From Prochlorococcus sp. AG-402-P18 (GTDB lineage: Bacteria > Cyanobacteriota > Cyanobacteriia > PCC-6307 > Cyanobiaceae): a stretch of 64,000 nucleotides of DNA. Where the stretch lies: positions 49,848-113,847 of the forward strand of contig QCJC01000007.1 in assembly GCA_003216275.1 (NCBI GenBank), written 5' to 3'. Both the position numbers and the translations under genes were made by a program. Below, one piece after another: positions 35,023-44,699 of the stretch (positions are counted from its first letter, which is position 1; each line of letters begins with the position of its first letter). The notes under the pieces were generated by a model that was not told the origin of the DNA, did no database searches, and worked only from the letters and a program-made list of their open reading frames with translations.

Positions 35023-36465
35023 TTATCCAACGGAACCCTCCAGTTTTAAAGCGAGAAGTTTATCTGCCTCAGAGGCAAACTCCATAGGTAATTCATTAAA
35101 AACATCACTACAGAATCCACTAATTAGCATTGAAACAGATTCTTCAAAATCAATCCCCCTACTTTGTAAGTAAAAAAGTTGATCTTCTGAAATCCTACAA
35201 GTACTAGCTTCATGCTCGATATTTGATTGAGGTTGTTTAGATTGAATATATGGATATGTATTCGCGCTGGCCTTGTCTCCGATTAACATGGAGTCACATT
35301 GACTGTAATTTCTAGATCCTTCAGCATTTGGGCTTATGGAGACAAGTCCTCTATAACTATTTTTAGATTGCCCAGCACTAATTCCTTTGCTTACTATTTT
35401 TGATTTTGTATTTTTGCCTATATGAATCATTTTTGTCCCAGTATCTGCTTTTTGAAAATTATTAGTCAGTGCAATTGAATAAAACTCACCAATTGAATTA
35501 TCTCCTAGCAAAACGCAACTTGGGTACTTCCATGTAATAGCAGATCCTGTTTCGACTTGAGACCAGCTGATTTTGCTTTTTTTCCCTCTACATTCTCCTC
35601 TTTTAGTCACGAAATTATATATTCCTCCAATACCTTCTTCATTACCTGCATACCAATTTTGAACTGTTGAATATTTAATAGATGCATTATCTAGTGCGAC
35701 AAGTTCAACAACAGCAGCATGTAAAGTATTGGTATCAAACATAGGCGCTGTACAACCTTCTAGATAACTAACAGAAGAATACTCTTCTGCAATAATTAAA
35801 GTTCGTTCGAATTGACCAGTATCACCAGAGTTTATTCGGAAATAAGATGATAATTCCATTGGACATTCCACACCTTTAGGTATATAAACAAATGAACCAT
35901 CACTGAAAACAGCTGAATTTAGTGCCGCGAAAAAATTATCATTGATTGGGACAACAGTACCCAGATATTTTTCAATTAAATCTGGATGTTCACTAATTGC
36001 TTCACTAATGGAACAGAATATTACTCCATGTTCAGCTAGCTTTTCCTTATATGTAGTTGCTATGGAAACACTGTCAAATACAGCATCTACAGCAACATTA
36101 GTTAATCTTTTTTGTTCGCCAAGTGGTATACCAAGCTTGTCAAAAGTTTCAAGTAATTTAGGATCAACTTCATCTAAACTTTGCTTTTTTATATTTTGTT
36201 TAGGAGCTGCATAATAAACTAATTCTTCATAATCAACTTTGGAATAAGTTAACCCAGACCAATCTGGTTCCTTCATTTTTAACCATTGTTCATAAGCTCT
36301 TAAACGAAATTTCAATAAAAACTTTGGTTCTTTCTTTTTATCAGAAATTAATCTAATAACGTCTTCGTTTAATCCTTTTGGGATTTTTTCAGTTTCTATA
36401 TCAGTAATAAAACCATATTTGTAGGGTTGAGAAACAATTTCTTCGACAGTATTAGTTTTGGTCAT
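35023..36465 (-). CDS. sufB: Fe-S assembly scaffold subunit SufB
   Basis: A 480-aa SufB and first gene of the operon. The hallmark stretches are [17 protein letters not shown] (about 195-211), [23 protein letters not shown] (about 234-256) and the C-terminal [23 protein letters not shown] (about 428-450), where Cys and Glu residues participate in cluster assembly on SufBCD. Length is normal. The usual cyanobacterial repressor gene sufR is not next to it in this window, and 478 bp without genes separates it from the next gene. Confidence 0.97.
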   Translation of the reverse strand: MTKTNTVEEIVSQPYKYGFITDIETEKIPKGLNEDVIRLISDKKKEPKFLLKFRLRAYEQWLKMKEPDWSGLTYSKVDYEELVYYAAPKQNIKKQSLDEVDPKLLETFDKLGIPLGEQKRLTNVAVDAVFDSVSIATTYKEKLAEHGVIFCSISEAISEHPDLIEKYLGTVVPINDNFFAALNSAVFSDGSFVYIPKGVECPMELSSYFRINSGDTGQFERTLIIAEEYSSVSYLEGCTAPMFDTNTLHAAVVELVALDNASIKYSTVQNWYAGNEEGIGGIYNFVTKRGECRGKKSKISWSQVETGSAITWKYPSCVLLGDNSIGEFYSIALTNNFQKADTGTKMIHIGKNTKSKIVSKGISAGQSKNSYRGLVSISPNAEGSRNYSQCDSMLIGDKASANTYPYIQSKQPQSNIEHEASTCRISEDQLFYLQSRGIDFEESVSMLISGFCSDVFNELPMEFASEADKLLALKLEGSVG

Positions 36466-36943
36466 TTTATTGGATTAAATCAAGTCGTAGTAGTGATTTT
36501 TATTTATGAAAAGTTTGGCTGTAAGATCCAAGTAGTAGTCAACTATGACATCGGAAGCTCATAATAGGATCAGAGTGTTTTGATAGTTGGATCTCAAAAG
36601 TCATTCTAAGTCAAATCAAGGAGTAAAACTCAGTGTCCGGAAAGTGGTTTTAATCTTTTATTACCTTAAACCACAATAGATAGAAACGTTTGAGGTTGTA
36701 ATTTTGCTTGAATAAAATTCTTAATTCTTTTTGAATTGCCTTATGACTAAAAAAATAATTAAATACCGATTTAAATACTGCGAATACTCATGATTCAATT
36801 TATTCATCCAATTTTGATACTGATAAACGTCATGAATTAATATTCTTATTCTGTTTATAAGTGAAAGAAACCCCAATGAAATCTATAAAAAGATAAATAT
36901 TCTTTTAAACTTTGCTTGTAAGAGATACTCTCCCAACAAGATT
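36466..36943. other. 478-bp gene-free interval upstream of sufB
   Basis: No frame longer than about 16 codons with a plausible start was found on either strand. It must contain the sufB promoter and that of the divergent 122-aa gene. I looked for the inverted-repeat type of SufR operator and found none that I would defend. A small RNA is possible given the length, but no hairpin with a T-tract stands out. Confidence 0.5.
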
Positions 36944-37312
36944 ATGGAATCTGCTTTCGCTAATAATTTTAAAAAAAGTCCTTTAACTAGAGAGGAAATA
37001 AGCTTGATCGCATCTACAAACTTATCAGTCAAGGAAAAACATCATTTGAGAATGCTTGCGCACTGTTTGGAATGTTTTAAATCTATGAACAAAGTTGATC
37101 ATGATGGCTTGATTCCTTCAAAGGAAATTTGGATGGAATGGTGCTTAACTAATCCAATAATGGTTAAGGATGACGAATTTGTTCAGGTTTTATTTGATCA
37201 ATTGTCAGGAGCCGCTATCCAATTGGAAAAATTGTCTTGTGCTCTTAAAGTTGCTCCATTGCATTTGCAGTTGAGGGATTTAATAGCAGTTTACGAGACT
37301 GTGGAAGGTTAG
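36944..37312 (+). CDS. Conserved-looking hypothetical protein, 122 aa
   Basis: A soluble, largely helical protein without recognised domain. Segments include KEKHHLRMLAHCLECFKSM (about 31-49), a Trp-rich IWMEWCLTN near 67 and QLSGAAIQLEKLSC near 90-103. It has four Cys, which are not arranged as a metal site. The ATG start is good, and the sequence has the balanced composition of a real gene. It is probably restricted to picocyanobacteria. It lies near the DUF4912 gene, but nothing ties them functionally. Confidence 0.7.
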   Translation: MESAFANNFKKSPLTREEISLIASTNLSVKEKHHLRMLAHCLECFKSMNKVDHDGLIPSKEIWMEWCLTNPIMVKDDEFVQVLFDQLSGAAIQLEKLSCALKVAPLHLQLRDLIAVYETVEG

Positions 37313-37589
37313 TAATCAGCTAGAGGGATAATTTTTGTGTAAATGATCCCAAAGAAAATCCGTCTGATAAATCTAAATATTTTGGATTTATTTTTTGTTG
37401 GCTTTGAATTAATTTCTTTTTTTTGGAAATTTTCTGAACTTACCTCAACTCCTATTTCCCAGTTGATGCAATGGTTTTTAGCTTTAGATGCAACTTCCTG
37501 TCCTCTTCTTGGAGTCAGTAGATGCTGACCACAGCAACGAGAAGCGCACATTTCATCACATACTGTGTCCCACTGATCCCAAACAAAAA

Positions 37590-37595
37590 AGGAGG
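37590..37595 (+). promoter_or_regulatory. Shine-Dalgarno AGGAGG deciding the DUF4912 start
   Basis: A perfect AGGAGG, rare in this AT-rich genome, is followed after 9 bases by GTG 37605. It supports that GTG over the ATG at 37488, whose extra 39 codons (MQLPVLFLESVDADHSNEKR...) lack family character. Confidence 0.75.
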
Positions 37596-37604
37596 TTTAT
37601 TGGC

Positions 37605-38678
37605 GTGACTACTGATCGAGAATCCCTGTCACGTTTAACACTTCGTCAGCTACGTCATAAAGCGAGTAAATTAGGTATTCCTCTGTACAGTAGAAAGTCA
37701 AAGGCTGATCTGGTTTCAGGAGTTTTTCTATACGAAGAAAAACAAGAATTAGAAAAGCAGATGATTAACTCCAAAGATGAATCATCTGATGAAACCTCTT
37801 TTACTAATGTTTCACAAACTAAAGTCGTTTTTCTACCCCGTGATCCTGAATGGGCATATGTATTTTGGGAAATCTCAGATCAAGATCGTTCGAATGCTCA
37901 AAGTCAAGGTGCTAACAGACTTTGTTTGCGTTTAGCTGATGTTACCGACAGGAATAATGGAGAAACTAACCCTGGAACGCTTCAAGAGGTCGTAGTAGAT
38001 AGCCATAGTACTGAGTGGTACTTACCTATCCCTTTGGGTGGAAGAGACTACAAAGTTGAATTGGGTTATCGAATCGGTCACAAATGGATGTCTCTGGCTC
38101 ATTCATCCTCAGCCAAAGTTCCCTCACTACACCCAAGTGATCAAATTCTTGATCAATTTGTTCCATTTAGCTTGGAAGCTCCCGTTTCTTCATCTGAGCC
38201 AAAGCAGCAAAGTATTTCAGAAGAAAAACCAGATAGTGGTTTGCATGAACGTTTATATCAATCAGCTACAACAAAATTTAGAACTAGACGAATAGGTTCA
38301 GAAGAATTTCAAGAGAGTTCTCCAGGTAATTTGAATAATGAATCTGGCGTTGGTCTATGGACTAGTGGATTGAATGAATCTGGGGTTGGAGTAGTATCCC
38401 CAGCTCGTTCTTTTTGGCTAGTGGCTGATGCTGAATTAATTGTTTATGGTGCGACCGATCCCTCCGCTAAATTATTTATCGAGGATGAAGAGGTCCCTCT
38501 GGCAAATGATGGTACTTTTAGATTGCAAGTCCCATTTAGAGATGGCATGCAGAATTATTCAATCAAAGCAGTTGATCAAGATGGAATAGATTCCAGAAAC
38601 ATAACAATGAAATTTGAGAGAGTTACTCCAGTAGACAATACTAATCCAAATGAGAAAGCTGAATCAGAATGGTTTTGA
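37605..38678 (+). CDS. Rho_N/SAP-like plus DUF4912 protein, 357 aa
   Basis: The N-terminal ~45 residues (LTLRQLRHKASKLGIPLYSR-KSKADLVSG) are a helix-extended-helix of the SAP/Rho_N type that can bind nucleic acid. Residues ~73-190 match DUF4912, with the characteristic FLPRDPEWAYVFWEISDQDR and the WYLPIPLGGRDYKVELGY strand pair, a Trp-rich beta-sandwich. A low-complexity linker and a final domain (about 255-350: WLVADAELIVYGATDPSAKL...DGTFRLQVPFRDG), which resembles an Ig-like fold, follow. GTG 37605 is taken as start because of the strong ribosome site. Such proteins are widespread in cyanobacteria; function unknown. Confidence 0.85.
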   Translation: MTTDRESLSRLTLRQLRHKASKLGIPLYSRKSKADLVSGVFLYEEKQELEKQMINSKDESSDETSFTNVSQTKVVFLPRDPEWAYVFWEISDQDRSNAQSQGANRLCLRLADVTDRNNGETNPGTLQEVVVDSHSTEWYLPIPLGGRDYKVELGYRIGHKWMSLAHSSSAKVPSLHPSDQILDQFVPFSLEAPVSSSEPKQQSISEEKPDSGLHERLYQSATTKFRTRRIGSEEFQESSPGNLNNESGVGLWTSGLNESGVGVVSPARSFWLVADAELIVYGATDPSAKLFIEDEEVPLANDGTFRLQVPFRDGMQNYSIKAVDQDGIDSRNITMKFERVTPVDNTNPNEKAESEWF

Positions 38679-38699
38679 ATCTATTCTTAGCTTATTAAG

Positions 38700-38870
38700 A
38701 TGATTCGTTTAATTGTTGCTTTTACTCCTCTAGTAGGTGTGATTATTTTGCCATTGTTAATTCCTACTACGATTGAGCATATTGGATTGGGTGCTGGAGT
38801 TTTAACTGCTTTGGTTTTAAGTATTCTTTGGTTTGTTGCTATGCTTCGAACTTCTGAAATGCCTCATTAA
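38700..38870 (+). CDS. Small two-helix membrane protein, 56 aa
   Basis: MIRLIVAFTPLVGVIILPLL forms a first helix and VLTALVLSILWFVAML a second, linked by a Pro/Thr turn; the tail is RTSEMPH. The frame is intact from ATG 38700 to TAA 38868-38870, 21 bp after the DUF4912 gene, and probably in its transcript. The layout is that of a small photosynthetic or respiratory complex subunit, but I do not recognise it as a named one. Confidence 0.6.
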   Translation: MIRLIVAFTPLVGVIILPLLIPTTIEHIGLGAGVLTALVLSILWFVAMLRTSEMPH

Positions 38871-38935
38871 AATGATTAATGAGACCAATTTGAGGATCTA
38901 TTTCTTTTTATATCATTCACTAATTTTTTAACAAA

Positions 38936-40585
38936 GTGTTTTCAACAGAATTTAGTCAACTTGTAGTTAAGTTAAACCAACCTTTTACCGATCAGAAACC
39001 TGGAACGTCTGGTCTAAGAAAAAGTACCTTGAAGTTTGAAGAGCCTAACTATCTTGAAAGTTTTATTGAATCAATATTTAGAGCACTGCCTGGGGTTCAA
39101 GGAGGTGTTTTGATAGTGGGAGGTGATGGAAGATATGGCAATAAAAGAGCTATTGATATCATTATTAGAATGGCAGCTGCGCATGGAATACAAAAAGTAA
39201 TTACAACTGTAGATGGAATTTTGTCTACTCCGGCTGCTTCTAATTTGATTCGAAAGAATAAAGCAATAGGTGGGATTATTTTATCTGCAAGTCATAATCC
39301 AGGTGGACTTGAGGGCGATTTTGGTGTCAAGTTAAATGGTTCAAATGGGGGACCTGCGTCTGAGTCGTTAACTGATGAAATTTATAGCTACTCCAAGAAT
39401 CTCAAGGAATACAAGATAATAAAATGTCAATCAAACAATATTTATTCAGCTGGTCAATATAAATTGGCTTCAATGATCGTTGATATTGTTGATGGAATTG
39501 AGGATTACTTAGATTTAATGCAAACAATATTTGATTTCGATCTCATTAGCTCCTATATCAAAAATGATTTTCCGATTGTTTTTGATGCGTTAAATGCAGT
39601 GACAGGGCCTTATGCAAAACGTCTCTTTGTTGACCATTTAGGATCCACTTCAGAAACGGTTAGGAATGCAATACCTTTGGAAGATTTTGGTGGTCTTCAC
39701 CCTGATCCAAATTTGACTTATGCAAAAGATCTTGCTGATTTACTTCTAAAAGGGAATTTATATTCGTTTGGTGCAGCATGTGATGGCGATGGTGATAGAA
39801 ATATGATTTTAGGACGTGGTTGTTTTGTTAATCCAAGTGATAGTCTTGCAATTTTAGCTGCTAATTATGATTGTGTACCAGGTTATTCGAAGGGTTTATC
39901 TGGTGTTGCTCGTTCTATGCCAACCAGTTCAGCCGTAGATGTTGTAGCTAAACATTTAGGGATAAATTGCTTTGAAACCCCTACTGGATGGAAATTTTTT
40001 GGCAATCTTCTTGATGCCAATAAAATTACCCTTTGTGGTGAGGAGAGCTTTGGTACTGGTAGTGATCATGTAAGAGAGAAAGATGGATTGTGGGCTGTTC
40101 TCTTTTGGTTGCAGATACTTGCTACAAAGAAAAAATCTGTTTCCGAGATATTGAGAAATCATTGGCTAGTTTTTGGTCGTCATTATTATTCTCGACATGA
40201 CTATGAATCGATTCCTGCTGAAGTTGCAAATTCTCTTTATTCTAGATTATTCAATATGCTTCCAAGTTTGAAAGGTCAAACCTTTGGAGGAAGATCCATC
40301 CAAAATGCTGATGACTTTAGCTACACCGATCCTATTGATGGTTCTATTACGCTTAAACAGGGTTTAAGGATTTTGTTAGATGATGGTAGTCGAGCATTGG
40401 TTAGACTGTCTGGAACAGGCACTAAAGGCGCCACTTTGAGAGTCTACTTTGAAAAATTCGTTAAAAGTAATGGTGATATAACCCAAGATCCTCAGTTGGC
40501 GTTGAAGCCTTTGATTAAAGATATTGATTATTTGGCTGAAATTTCCAAACGAACAAGAATGTCAACTCCTTCAGTTATTACATAG
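38936..40585 (+). CDS. pgm: Phosphoglucomutase (alpha-D-glucose 1,6-bisphosphate dependent)
   Basis: A 549-aa enzyme of the eukaryote-like alpha-phosphoglucomutase type that interconverts glucose-1-P and glucose-6-P for glycogen and sugar-nucleotide synthesis. The catalytic phosphoserine loop is ILSASHNPGG (about 121-130), the metal loop CDGDGDRNMI (about 283-292), the sugar loop CGEESFGTGSDH (about 370-381) and the phosphate-binding loop RLSGTGTKGATLR (about 497-509). Start GTG 38936 (MFSTEFSQLV). A strong terminator follows at 40614. Confidence 0.96.
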   Translation: MFSTEFSQLVVKLNQPFTDQKPGTSGLRKSTLKFEEPNYLESFIESIFRALPGVQGGVLIVGGDGRYGNKRAIDIIIRMAAAHGIQKVITTVDGILSTPAASNLIRKNKAIGGIILSASHNPGGLEGDFGVKLNGSNGGPASESLTDEIYSYSKNLKEYKIIKCQSNNIYSAGQYKLASMIVDIVDGIEDYLDLMQTIFDFDLISSYIKNDFPIVFDALNAVTGPYAKRLFVDHLGSTSETVRNAIPLEDFGGLHPDPNLTYAKDLADLLLKGNLYSFGAACDGDGDRNMILGRGCFVNPSDSLAILAANYDCVPGYSKGLSGVARSMPTSSAVDVVAKHLGINCFETPTGWKFFGNLLDANKITLCGEESFGTGSDHVREKDGLWAVLFWLQILATKKKSVSEILRNHWLVFGRHYYSRHDYESIPAEVANSLYSRLFNMLPSLKGQTFGGRSIQNADDFSYTDPIDGSITLKQGLRILLDDGSRALVRLSGTGTKGATLRVYFEKFVKSNGDITQDPQLALKPLIKDIDYLAEISKRTRMSTPSVIT

Positions 40586-40613
40586 ATTTATAATCTTCCA
40601 ATTCGAAATCATC

Positions 40614-40639
40614 AAAACAACTTTATTTAGTTGTTTTTT
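40614..40639 (+). terminator. Rho-independent terminator after pgm
   Basis: AAAACAACT and AGTTGTTTT form a 9-bp stem around TTATTT, running straight into a T-tract. It lies 29 bp after the pgm stop. Confidence 0.8.
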
Positions 40640-40673
40640 GCTTTTAAAGTAACAAATATGCTGTTTTTTTATT

Positions 40674-42878
40674 TTGTCCAAAGATCTGTTTACTTTTAAT
40701 GGTGAACAGCTAACTCTTAAAAACTCTCCTTTAGCTGATCGCTTACGGCCGCAAACACTTGAAGAATTTGTAGGTCAAGATCATATCCTGGCTGAAGGAC
40801 GTTTATTGAGACGTTCTATTGTTGCTGATAAAGTAGGTAATTTATTGCTTTATGGACCGCCTGGAATAGGAAAGACTACTTTGGCTAGAATCATCGCCTC
40901 TAATACTCTTTCTCATTTTAGTGTTATAAATGCTGCCTTGGCTGGTATCAAGGATTTAAGATCTGAGATTGATTCTGCAAGAGAAAGATTAAATAAATAC
41001 AGCAAACGTACTATTTTATTTATTGATGAGGTTCATAGATTTAATACTGCTCAACAAGATGCATTATTGCCTTGGGTTGAGAATGGGACTTTGACCCTGA
41101 TTGGTGCAACTACCGAGAATCCATATTTTGAAGTAAATAAAGCTTTGGTTAGTAGATCTAGAGTATTTCGTCTACATAGTTTGAATTCAAATGCGTTGCA
41201 TCAATTACTGCAAAGAGCATTAAGGAATAAAGAAAGGGGTTATGGATTGAAGTCAATCAATATAGCTACTGAAGCTTCTAATCATTTGGTTGATGTATCG
41301 AATGGAGATGCGCGCATTTTGCTTAATTCACTTGAACTGGCTGTTGAAAGTACTATTGAAAATAAAGATGGTTTAATCAATATTGATCTTAAGATTGCTG
41401 AGGATTCGATTCAAGAACGTGCGGTTTTATACGACAAACATGGTGATGCCCATTTTGATACGATCAGCGCCTTTATTAAGTCATTGCGAGGTTCGGATCC
41501 AGATGCGGCATTGTTTTGGCTTGCTCAAATGTTGGAAGCTGGTGAAAACCCAAGATTTATTTTTAGACGTATGCTCATCGCTGCGGGGGAAGACATTGGT
41601 CTCGCAGATCCCAACGCAATTGTCATGGTTGAGTCATGCGCGGCGGCTTTTGATCGAATAGGTTTACCAGAGGGGATTTATCCTCTCGCTCAAGCGACCT
41701 TGTACTTGGCCTCAACTGAGAAAAGCAATAGTGTCAAGGGCATTTTTAAGGCAGTTCAGCAAGTTAGAGATTCTCAAAAGAAAAATGTTCCAAGTCACCT
41801 TAAAGATGCAAATCGGGACAAAGAAGCTTTTGGAGATGGTATTGGCTACCGATATCCTCATTCATTTTCGAAAAACTGGATTCCACAGCAATATTTGCCA
41901 GATGGTTTGCAAAATGAGATTTTTTGGGAACCTTCTGAAAATGGATGGGAGGGAGAAAGACGCTCTCTTTTGCATGAGCGAAGATCTGAACAGTTAGCTG
42001 CAATTGTCGAGGTTGAGCAACAAAATCCCTTAACTATTACTTCCGGTAGTATTGATAAGGATTTTGAAAAATGGTTATTTCGCCAGGTTGTGAAAGAAGG
42101 AGAAAGGGTAAAAAATTTGATGAATAAATTATGGTCGGGTATTTGTTGGAAAAAAAATCATAGAGTTTTAGTCCTAACACCTAGCTCTTTACTTTGGGCT
42201 TTAAAGCCTTTAAGAGAGGCATTTGAAGGGGGCATTGTTTTGGCTGTATTAGAGGATAATTATTCTAGATTGTTATCTGAAATAGAAGTCTTGGCTCCTA
42301 TGGAGAGACCTATTTTAATTGATTCAAAACTTGATTCAATTAAAACATTAGAAGACAATCTAGAATTTGAAGTGATTGGAGGCAGGTTACCTTGGAAAGT
42401 TTTTTCTGGACAAAACTTTTTTGAGCTATGGCCAATTCTTACTCAAAAATGTACGGCTAATGCTGAATTAAGTTTAATTATAAGTAATCCATGTACGGGA
42501 CCTGCTCTTTCTTTGAAAGAAACTCTAGAGGTTCATAGCAAGAATGAAAATATTGATTTTTCATTCTTGGATAATTTAATTAGTAAAGAAGAAAAGTGGT
42601 TAAATAAGCAAGATCAAAAAAAGATATTTGCTTTACAACTGAAAGAATTAGGTTGGAATATTTCTACAGAGCACTGGACTGAGTTTGTATCTCTAAAAGT
42701 TGATAATTCTATAATTAAAAGATGGCTTAAAGAAGAAAGTGATTATCGAGAAATTATTCTTAAAGATTTTAATGAAGAATCATTAATTTACTTGAAAAAA
42801 TTATTTAAAAAATTAGATGGTAAAACCATAAGACAGAAACTTCTGCACACTAAATTTGCTGCTAAACTTAAGAATTAA
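40674..42878 (+). CDS. rarA: RarA/MgsA-type AAA ATPase fused to a methyltransferase-like domain
   Basis: A 734-aa protein. Residues ~1-430 are the replication-fork maintenance ATPase Rar[21 protein letters not shown], Walker [10 protein letters not shown] (about 63-71), Walker B FIDEVHRF, sensor GATTENP and the C-terminal clamp/tetramer domain ([20 protein letters not shown]). Residues ~440-734 form a second domain ([16 protein letters not shown]...) with SAM-methyltransferase-like character but no clear SAM glycine motif, as found in the cyanobacterial RarA/unknown-domain fusions. Start TTG 40674, with pgm and its terminator upstream. Convergent with the PPTase gene (4-bp overlap). Confidence 0.93.
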   Translation: MSKDLFTFNGEQLTLKNSPLADRLRPQTLEEFVGQDHILAEGRLLRRSIVADKVGNLLLYGPPGIGKTTLARIIASNTLSHFSVINAALAGIKDLRSEIDSARERLNKYSKRTILFIDEVHRFNTAQQDALLPWVENGTLTLIGATTENPYFEVNKALVSRSRVFRLHSLNSNALHQLLQRALRNKERGYGLKSINIATEASNHLVDVSNGDARILLNSLELAVESTIENKDGLINIDLKIAEDSIQERAVLYDKHGDAHFDTISAFIKSLRGSDPDAALFWLAQMLEAGENPRFIFRRMLIAAGEDIGLADPNAIVMVESCAAAFDRIGLPEGIYPLAQATLYLASTEKSNSVKGIFKAVQQVRDSQKKNVPSHLKDANRDKEAFGDGIGYRYPHSFSKNWIPQQYLPDGLQNEIFWEPSENGWEGERRSLLHERRSEQLAAIVEVEQQNPLTITSGSIDKDFEKWLFRQVVKEGERVKNLMNKLWSGICWKKNHRVLVLTPSSLLWALKPLREAFEGGIVLAVLEDNYSRLLSEIEVLAPMERPILIDSKLDSIKTLEDNLEFEVIGGRLPWKVFSGQNFFELWPILTQKCTANAELSLIISNPCTGPALSLKETLEVHSKNENIDFSFLDNLISKEEKWLNKQDQKKIFALQLKELGWNISTEHWTEFVSLKVDNSIIKRWLKEESDYREIILKDFNEESLIYLKKLFKKLDGKTIRQKLLHTKFAAKLKN

Positions 42879-43531
42879 TTAACGCAGATTATTGGTTTTT
42901 CTATTGTAGAATCTAAATCTAATACAATTGCAAAGGTCCATTTACTGTAGGTTTGTTCGTATACTTTTACGTGATATCCAAGCTTTTTATGATATGCAAA
43001 AGATGAATTATTTTCCCAAATCCATTGATTTAGATTACTAGCTAATTTGTCGTGTTGCCATTTAATCGCTGCCTCTTTCACTACCCATCTTTTTAGTACT
43101 AATTCCTTAGTTTGGCTTGGCGTTAAATTTTCTATTTCGCAATTTTCATTTTTAGTGAAAAAACGTCTTGATAGTTTATGTGCTTGAAACTTTCTATCTT
43201 TTCTTTCTATATCAACTCCAATTTTTTCTAAAGACCACCCTATAAGTAAAGCATCAGCACAGTGACTCATACTGATATGGCCCCATCCTTCTGCAAGTAA
43301 TGGAGGCTTTCCTGGATCTGCTTTTAGAGGAATTTCAAGAGGATCTAATCCTGTCATGTTGGATATGACATTCCTAATGCAGCCTCTTGAGAAGTGATAA
43401 ATCCTCCCTCTTTTTGATGTTAACTTTCTAACCCATTTTTTTTCCTCTTTGCTTATTGGTAAAAGTTCTGATGGCATAAAAAACAGCCAAAGACCTAGTA
43501 CGCTTTTATTGTTTATTTGAGTTGTAATCAT
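42875..43531 (-). CDS. 4'-phosphopantetheinyl transferase (Sfp/HetI type)
   Basis: An Sfp-type enzyme of about 218 aa from the ATG at 43531. The Mg-binding signature is GVDIERKDRKF (about 109-119), with the downstream KRWVVKEAAIKW (about 153-164, the WxxKEAxxK motif) typical of this family. It loads phosphopantetheine on acyl carrier protein. The frame continues upstream to 43567, but those 12 codons (MKSGAESPIRRG) overlap the bcp start. Its start codon overlaps that of the divergent bcp (CATG), an unusual arrangement. Confidence 0.9.
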   Translation of the reverse strand: MITTQINNKSVLGLWLFFMPSELLPISKEEKKWVRKLTSKRGRIYHFSRGCIRNVISNMTGLDPLEIPLKADPGKPPLLAEGWGHISMSHCADALLIGWSLEKIGVDIERKDRKFQAHKLSRRFFTKNENCEIENLTPSQTKELVLKRWVVKEAAIKWQHDKLASNLNQWIWENNSSFAYHKKLGYHVKVYEQTYSKWTFAIVLDLDSTIEKPIICVN

Positions 43532-43997
43532 GCCTCTTCGTATAGGTGATTCTGCACCAGACTTCACTCTCCCTAATCAAGATGGTAATGATACCAGTCT
43601 CGCATCTTTCAAAGGGTCTAGAGTCGTAATTTATTTTTATCCAAAAGATGATACTCCTGGGTGCACTAAGGAAGCTTGTAGCTTTAGAGATCGTTGGGAT
43701 CTTTTTAAAATCAATAATATTCAAGTTTTGGGTATTAGTAAGGATGCCTCAAAATCACATGTAAGATTTATTGAAAAACATAAATTACCTTTTACACTTT
43801 TAACTGATGGAGAGCCTTGTCCAGTTGCGACCTTATATGAGAGTTATGGTTTGAAGAAATTTATGGGTAGAGAGTATTATGGAATGATGAGACATACTTT
43901 TGTCATAGATGAAGAAGGGAAAATTGAATTAATATACTTAAAAGTAAAATCTGAAAATATGGCTAATCAAATCCTAGGTGATCTTAATTTGAATTAA
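43530..43997 (+). CDS. bcp: Bcp/PrxQ-type peroxiredoxin
   Basis: A 155-aa thiol peroxidase that reduces H2O2 and organic peroxides using thioredoxin. The PTxxC-type site is DDTPGCTKEACSFRD (40-54), with peroxidatic Cys45 and resolving Cys50, the 4-residue spacing of PrxQ/Bcp. A catalytic Arg lies in the MMRHTFVIDEEGKI region. Start ATG, MPLRIGDSAPDF. It overlaps the coaX stop by 14 bp convergently and shares start bases with the PPTase gene. Confidence 0.96.
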   Translation: MPLRIGDSAPDFTLPNQDGNDTSLASFKGSRVVIYFYPKDDTPGCTKEACSFRDRWDLFKINNIQVLGISKDASKSHVRFIEKHKLPFTLLTDGEPCPVATLYESYGLKKFMGREYYGMMRHTFVIDEEGKIELIYLKVKSENMANQILGDLNLN

Positions 43998-44685
43998 GTT
44001 TTTGGGTTATATCAATCATTCCTTCAAGTACAAGATTTGGATAATGATTTATATTAATATTTTTATTTTTAAGTTCATTTAATATTAATGGAGCATCTCC
44101 TCCACACATCCATATTGGTAATTTTGTCTCCTCAAAAATTGGTAATATTAATCCTAACAAACCATTCATTGCCCCCCTTAACATTGCATTATTAGTCTCA
44201 TATTGAAATGACTCTTTTGGAATTGTCTTGATGATAGGATTTTCTAAATTTACAGCACCATTTGCCATCGATGATAATTGAAGCCTTAATCCTGAAATTA
44301 ATTGTCCCCCTGCGAATTCCCCTTTTTTTGTTATTCTTGTCATGCTCAAAACTGTTCCAGCATCTATGATAATTAAGTCTTGTTCTTTATTTTTTAAATA
44401 TGATTGCTTTTTTAAAGCACTCCATGAAGCTAGAGCTCTATCAATACCGAAGTTAGAAGGAAGATTGCTGAGGGGAATATCACATAAACTGATTTTTTTT
44501 GAAGGGCATAATTGAATATTTTCAGGAACTAGTCCAACTGAGGCCCAAGATAATTGAGAATAATCTTTATATTTAAATTCTTTTGGATTTGGAGCAGTAT
44601 GAAAATATTTCCAGTTTTCTTTGATCTTATGTGCCCAATGCCATCTTGTGTTTCCAATCATTAAGCAACTGTCTTCTGAATACAC
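43984..44685 (-). CDS. coaX: Type III pantothenate kinase, atypical N-terminus
   Basis: A CoaX of about 233 aa. The acidic phosphate-binding loop appears as MIGNTRWHWAHK, where the usual DxGNT is reduced to M-I-GNT: the conserved first Asp is replaced by Met. The second conserved site is IIDAGTVLSMTRI and the third GGDAPLI. The GTG at 44685 has an AGGA upstream and gives MYSEDSCLMIGNTRW; the frame extends further to 44727 but would overlap cysH by 28 bp. It catalyses pantothenate phosphorylation in CoA synthesis. Picocyanobacterial relatives probably share the altered loop; this is recollection, not proof. Confidence 0.85.
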   Translation of the reverse strand: MYSEDSCLMIGNTRWHWAHKIKENWKYFHTAPNPKEFKYKDYSQLSWASVGLVPENIQLCPSKKISLCDIPLSNLPSNFGIDRALASWSALKKQSYLKNKEQDLIIIDAGTVLSMTRITKKGEFAGGQLISGLRLQLSSMANGAVNLENPIIKTIPKESFQYETNNAMLRGAMNGLLGLILPIFEETKLPIWMCGGDAPLILNELKNKNININHYPNLVLEGMIDITQKLNSN

Positions 44686-44699
44686 GATTTTAATCCTGA

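Noticed and set aside
37309..37551. Small frames on both strands (plus 37343-37528, minus 37309-37551)
   Set aside because: Both are open, mutually exclusive, and end or start inside the 5' region of the DUF4912 gene; no way to prefer one and neither has a recognisable family.
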